Below the pieces are notes generated by a model that saw only the letters and a program-made list of their open reading frames with translations, was not told where the DNA came from and did not search any database. 8,335 nt of DNA from Bacteroidota bacterium (lineage in GTDB: Bacteria; Bacteroidota; Bacteroidia; Chitinophagales; Chitinophagaceae). A program made the translations under genes and the position numbers. The first letter of the stretch is position 1. Each line of letters opens with the position of its first letter. Below are positions 6,039 through 8,335 of the stretch, one piece after another. The stretch spans positions 1 through 8,335 of the forward strand of contig JAEZIL010000132.1 in assembly GCA_023436685.1 (NCBI GenBank), read 5' to 3'.

Positions 6039-6959
6039 TTACGCTTTTGTAGAAAGTATCTTATTGATAATAAGGTCATCATCAGCACCTAACCAGGTTA
6101 TTTCCTTATCGCGCTTAAACCAGGTCATTTGCCTTTTGGCATAGTTGCGGGTATGCTGCTTTATTTTAGCAATAGCTTCATCCAGGGTATAATCGCCATC
6201 CAGGTATTCAAATATCTCGGTATAGCCTACAGTTTGCAAGTTCTTTAAATGGCGGTAAGGTTGTAGTGCTTTCACCTCTGCCACCAGCCCCTGCGTTATC
6301 ATATCATCAACCCTATGGTTTATATGTTCGTAGAGAACATCGCGCGGCAGCTCTAATCCTATTTTTACAATATTAAAGGGACGCTGTTTACGCGCACCGG
6401 TGCGGAAGTGTATGATGCTTTCGCCGGTAGAGCGTTTGAAAATAAGCGCCCTCAACAGGCGTGCGGGGTTTTGCACTTCGGCCTGCTCATAAAATTCAGG
6501 GTCTTCGGAATGTACTGCCTCTTGCAGCCAGTGTAGCCCTTGCAGCCGGTAGTGCTGGTTTGCTTCTTTTGCTACTTGCTCGCTTACATCAGGCATATCA
6601 TCCAGCCCATCGCACAATGCTTTTATATATAGTCCTGTACCCCCTACTACTACCGCGGTATTGTTGGTTTTAAAAATCTCATTAAGGTAGCCCAGCGCCA
6701 GCTCCTCGTAATTGGCCGCAGTAAGCGATTGTGTAACAGGAAACTCGTTAATAAAATAATGCTTTACCTCTTGCTGTTGTGCGGGTGTAGGCTGGGCCGT
6801 GCCAATAGCCATGCCCCTGTAGCACTGCCGGCTATCGGCCGAAAGAATAGCCGTACCTAAATATTTGGCTAGCGATACAGCCACACCTGTTTTGCCTACA
6901 GCTGTAGGGCCGGCTATTATATAAACAGTATGGGGATATGGGCTGCCGCTTACTTCCAT
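6039..6959 (-). CDS. miaA: tRNA dimethylallyltransferase MiaA
   Basis: MiaA moves the dimethylallyl group from DMAPP to N6 of A37 next to the anticodon of tRNAs reading UNN codons, giving i6A and improving decoding. The 306-residue length is normal. Visible family marks are the P-loop GPTAVGKT (17-24), SADSRQ (40-45) with the conserved D42, GGTGLY (106-111), NPARLLRAL (164-172), QTVGYTEIF (242-250) and the C-terminal TRNYAKRQMTWFKR (270-283) of the tRNA-binding catalytic core. No key residue is missing. The start at 6959 is the only ATG before the P-loop and gives a short 16-residue lead. It sits 37 bp after the pRiA4b-like gene and 32 bp before the beta-barrel gene, all on the minus strand. 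Confidence 0.96.
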   Translation of the reverse strand: MEVSGSPYPHTVYIIAGPTAVGKTGVAVSLAKYLGTAILSADSRQCYRGMAIGTAQPTPAQQQEVKHYFINEFPVTQSLTAANYEELALGYLNEIFKTNNTAVVVGGTGLYIKALCDGLDDMPDVSEQVAKEANQHYRLQGLHWLQEAVHSEDPEFYEQAEVQNPARLLRALIFKRSTGESIIHFRTGARKQRPFNIVKIGLELPRDVLYEHINHRVDDMITQGLVAEVKALQPYRHLKNLQTVGYTEIFEYLDGDYTLDEAIAKIKQHTRNYAKRQMTWFKRDKEITWLGADDDLIINKILSTKA

Positions 6960-6996
6960 TAGGTATATCTGTTAATAAAGCGATTGCTTCATCTTG

Positions 6997-7560
6997 TTAT
7001 TCATCGTAACTACCACCGGCATCGCCAAAGCTTTCTGTTGCTCCGCCTTCTTCACCTTCGTTGCCAAAACCTTCGGCCATCTCATCGGCACCAAGGTCAT
7101 ACTTTTCTTCCATCTCTACCATTTTATCGGGGTTTACACCTTTTATGCCGTATTGTGCCGGTGCAATACCTTCTTTACGCAATAAAAACGGATAGGTACG
7201 TTTAGGGTCTTCGTCTTTATTAATGCCTATTAATTCTATAAGAAATGTCCATTTTTTTGCAGGGTCGTACTCATAAACAAATTTATGGTCGGGGGTGCTT
7301 ACCAGTGCCGATACCGGCGTGCGTGCCATAGAAAGTGCCGGAGCATCTTTTTTATTTACCAGCACTTCAGAATTGATCTCACGTCCGCGTTGCCAGCGGT
7401 CGTTACTTTCAAAAAAAGAAGCGGGGTGCTTGCCATCAAATTCATAAGCCTTTAAGACAGCCTGGTGAAATTCAAGGAAAGTTTGGCCGCTGCGTACTTC
7501 TATATCGCGATAGGTTTGGTCGTCGTCTTCCCAATATATTCTGAAACGGAGTACTGGCAT
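6997..7560 (-). CDS. Plasmid pRiA4b ORF-3-like protein
   Basis: This 187-residue protein resembles the pRiA4b ORF-3 family (also annotated as IS1096 passenger TnpR-like), whose function is not known. The parts I recognise are the N-terminal strand PVLRFRIYW, the helix TFLEFHQAVLKAYEFDG (27-43) and HKFVYEYDPAKKWTFLIEL (92-110), which matches the family's 'YeYDFGD.W...iel' strand pair. The usual PPEDvGG signature is not clearly present; the place reads KEGIAPAQYGIKGV. Residues about 148-187 are a glycine- and acid-rich tail, probably disordered. The protein is cytosolic by appearance. The ATG at 7560 is chosen because upstream in-frame codons run into the divergent lipoprotein gene and give unrelated hydrophobic sequence. 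Despite the family name there is no transposon or plasmid gene nearby. Its place just upstream of miaA suggests a shared transcript. Confidence 0.8.
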   Translation of the reverse strand: MPVLRFRIYWEDDDQTYRDIEVRSGQTFLEFHQAVLKAYEFDGKHPASFFESNDRWQRGREINSEVLVNKKDAPALSMARTPVSALVSTPDHKFVYEYDPAKKWTFLIELIGINKDEDPKRTYPFLLRKEGIAPAQYGIKGVNPDKMVEMEEKYDLGADEMAEGFGNEGEEGGATESFGDAGGSYDE

Positions 7561-7568
7561 AGTGTGCG

Positions 7569-7578
7569 TACTATAGTA
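7569..7578. promoter_or_regulatory. 10-bp palindrome at the pRiA4b-like gene start
   Basis: TACTATAGTA is a perfect uninterrupted palindrome 9 bp upstream of the ATG at 7560. It lies in the 151-bp divergent region shared with the lipoprotein gene. No promoter that matches the Bacteroidota consensus well was found in this region on either strand, so the palindrome's role, if any, is open. Confidence 0.25.
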
Positions 7579-7711
7579 GTATTTGTGAACCGTAAAAATA
7601 GGGCAGAAATAGATAAATACATGGTATTGACAGGGGAACAATAAAAAAACAATTTGATAAAACAGATGTATGTTTTTTGGCATGTATGTTGGTATAGATA
7701 AGAAAAACACT

Positions 7712-8188
7712 ATGCACAAATACCTATACCTATTATTGGCAAGTGTGGCACTTGGAGGTTGCCAGCGGACAGTTTCCTGTAGTGACGGCACACTAAAACT
7801 AGACCTTACAGCCTACGCCATGGCCGAAAGAGACACCATAATTATTGATATGTACGAAGGTGATGTGTTGCAAAGCTCGGATACCTCTTATATGGACAGC
7901 TATGGAGATTACACTATAGTTAACAGAGGCAAAAGTCACCAAAATACACCCGACGCACTATATGGCATGCATAGCAAGCACGAGGGGAAAAGTATAGATA
8001 TATTTGTGCCTGCTACCGGCAGAAACTACAGGTTGAGTGATTTCAGGTCTTACCCAAGAAATATAAAGGTATCAAGCCGTTATAAAGCCGATTATCTATG
8101 CTTCAATAATCAGCTAGGTTTATCGGTAGATGGGGTGCCAATTGTATTAAATGGAGATGGTAGCTACACTTTAAGGCTGGATAAATAA
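7712..8188 (+). CDS. Lipoprotein of unknown function
   Basis: The 158-residue product starts with a lipoprotein signal peptide: K3, hydrophobic LYLLLASVAL, then the lipobox LGGC with C17 as the lipidated residue. The protein should therefore be anchored in a membrane, most likely the outer membrane. The mature part has C23 and C130 besides C17, many Tyr, Asp and Ser residues, and a likely all-beta make-up (TIIIDMYEG, SIDIFVPATG, GVPIVLNGDGSYTLRL). I recognise no domain family. The frame is open from ATG 7670, but the ATG at 7712 places the signal peptide at the N-terminus and gives the usual lipobox distance. No Shine-Dalgarno sequence precedes it. It is divergent from the pRiA4b-like gene and precedes rpmI by 123 bp, so it is probably a single-gene unit. 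Confidence 0.78.
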   Translation: MHKYLYLLLASVALGGCQRTVSCSDGTLKLDLTAYAMAERDTIIIDMYEGDVLQSSDTSYMDSYGDYTIVNRGKSHQNTPDALYGMHSKHEGKSIDIFVPATGRNYRLSDFRSYPRNIKVSSRYKADYLCFNNQLGLSVDGVPIVLNGDGSYTLRLDK

Positions 8189-8261
8189 AACTATATGTTT
8201 GATAATTTGTTGAACATCAATAGATTTATGGCTAGAGGCGAAGGGTTATTTTAAATATTAT

Positions 8262-8292
8262 TTTGGAAGAAATAAATTAAATGTTACCTTTG
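8262..8292 (+). promoter_or_regulatory. Bacteroidota promoter of rpmI
   Basis: TTTG (8262-8265), a 19-base spacer, then TACCTTTG (8285-8292) match TTTG-N19-TAnnTTTG in all fixed bases. The next base is C, as is common. The start of transcription would be near 8298, leaving about 14 nt before the rpmI ATG at 8312. This is strong sequence evidence that rpmI opens its own transcription unit here. Confidence 0.78.
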
Positions 8293-8311
8293 CCATCCCA
8301 AATTTGAGACC

Positions 8312-8335
8312 ATGCCAAAGGTGAAGACTCACTCT
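8312..8335 (+). CDS. rpmI: Ribosomal protein L35, first eight codons (cut by window end)
   Basis: Only MPKVKTHS is visible before the window ends. This fits the N-terminus of bacterial ribosomal protein L35 (bL35), which typically begins MPK(M/V)KTH or KTR followed by a basic AKKRF-like stretch. L35 is a small basic protein of the large ribosomal subunit. It is usually followed by rplT (L20), and in many bacteria preceded by infC. Here the upstream neighbour is a lipoprotein gene, with a consensus promoter in between. No Shine-Dalgarno sequence is present. The call rests on eight residues plus context. Confidence 0.75.

Noticed and set aside
6997..7560. Mobile-element origin, suggested by the family name (plasmid pRiA4b / IS1096 passenger)
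   Set aside because: There are no inverted repeats, target duplications, transposase or composition shift; the gene sits in a housekeeping setting beside miaA.
7670..7711. ATG at 7670 as the lipoprotein start
   Set aside because: It adds 14 residues before a signal peptide and moves the lipobox cysteine to an unlikely distance from the N-terminus.
7561..7791. N-terminal extension of the pRiA4b-like gene to 7791
   Set aside because: The extra 77 residues overlap the divergent lipoprotein gene, are unrelated hydrophobic sequence, and precede the natural family start at MPVLRF.
8199..8220. TTGAT...ATCAA as a terminator of the lipoprotein gene
   Set aside because: The stem is only 5 bp of mostly A-T pairs with a long loop and no following U-tract.

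Overview
The window reads as chromosomal DNA of a member of the Bacteroidota, probably the Chitinophagaceae/Sphingobacteriia side. Three things point there. The proteins (secreted M28 peptidase with PA and PDZ regions, short outer-membrane beta-barrel protein, pRiA4b ORF-3-like protein beside miaA) are typical of that phylum. At least two promoters match the Bacteroidota form TTTG-N19-TAnnTTTG exactly. Nearly all genes lack a Shine-Dalgarno sequence. The base composition is moderately AT-rich and looks even, with no transposase, integrase, tRNA, CRISPR array or other sign of a mobile island. The family-level assignment is an inference.

Left part (1-3205): a small secreted protein of unknown function on the minus strand (34-570) is divergent from scpB (809-1447), a chromosome segregation factor. 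A strong intrinsic terminator follows scpB. Its U-tract doubles as the -33 box of a near-perfect promoter for a secreted M28 aminopeptidase-like protein (1553-3205).

Middle (3208-5310): an ABC half-transporter of the MdlA/YheI type on the minus strand converges on the peptidase gene with only 2 bp between the stop codons. Upstream of it lies a 321-bp AT-rich region without a credible gene. It contains a 10-bp tandem repeat and a cluster of small palindromes built from ATACTT/AAGTAT.

Right part (5311-8335): a tight minus-strand set reads pRiA4b ORF-3-like protein, then miaA (tRNA i6A37 synthesis), then an outer-membrane beta-barrel protein. The gaps are 37 and 32 bp, so this is probably one operon. 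Divergent from it is a lipoprotein of unknown function (7712-8188). After a 123-bp gap with an exact Bacteroidota promoter, the window ends in the first eight codons of rpmI (ribosomal protein L35).

Most genes are conserved housekeeping or envelope functions. I see no convincing new defence, toxin or mobile system. The points most worth a second look are regulatory: the terminator/promoter overlap at 1474-1532, the palindrome cluster at 5191-5306, and the rpmI promoter that implies a very short leader. The unassigned genes at 34-570, 6997-7560 and 7712-8188 also merit attention.
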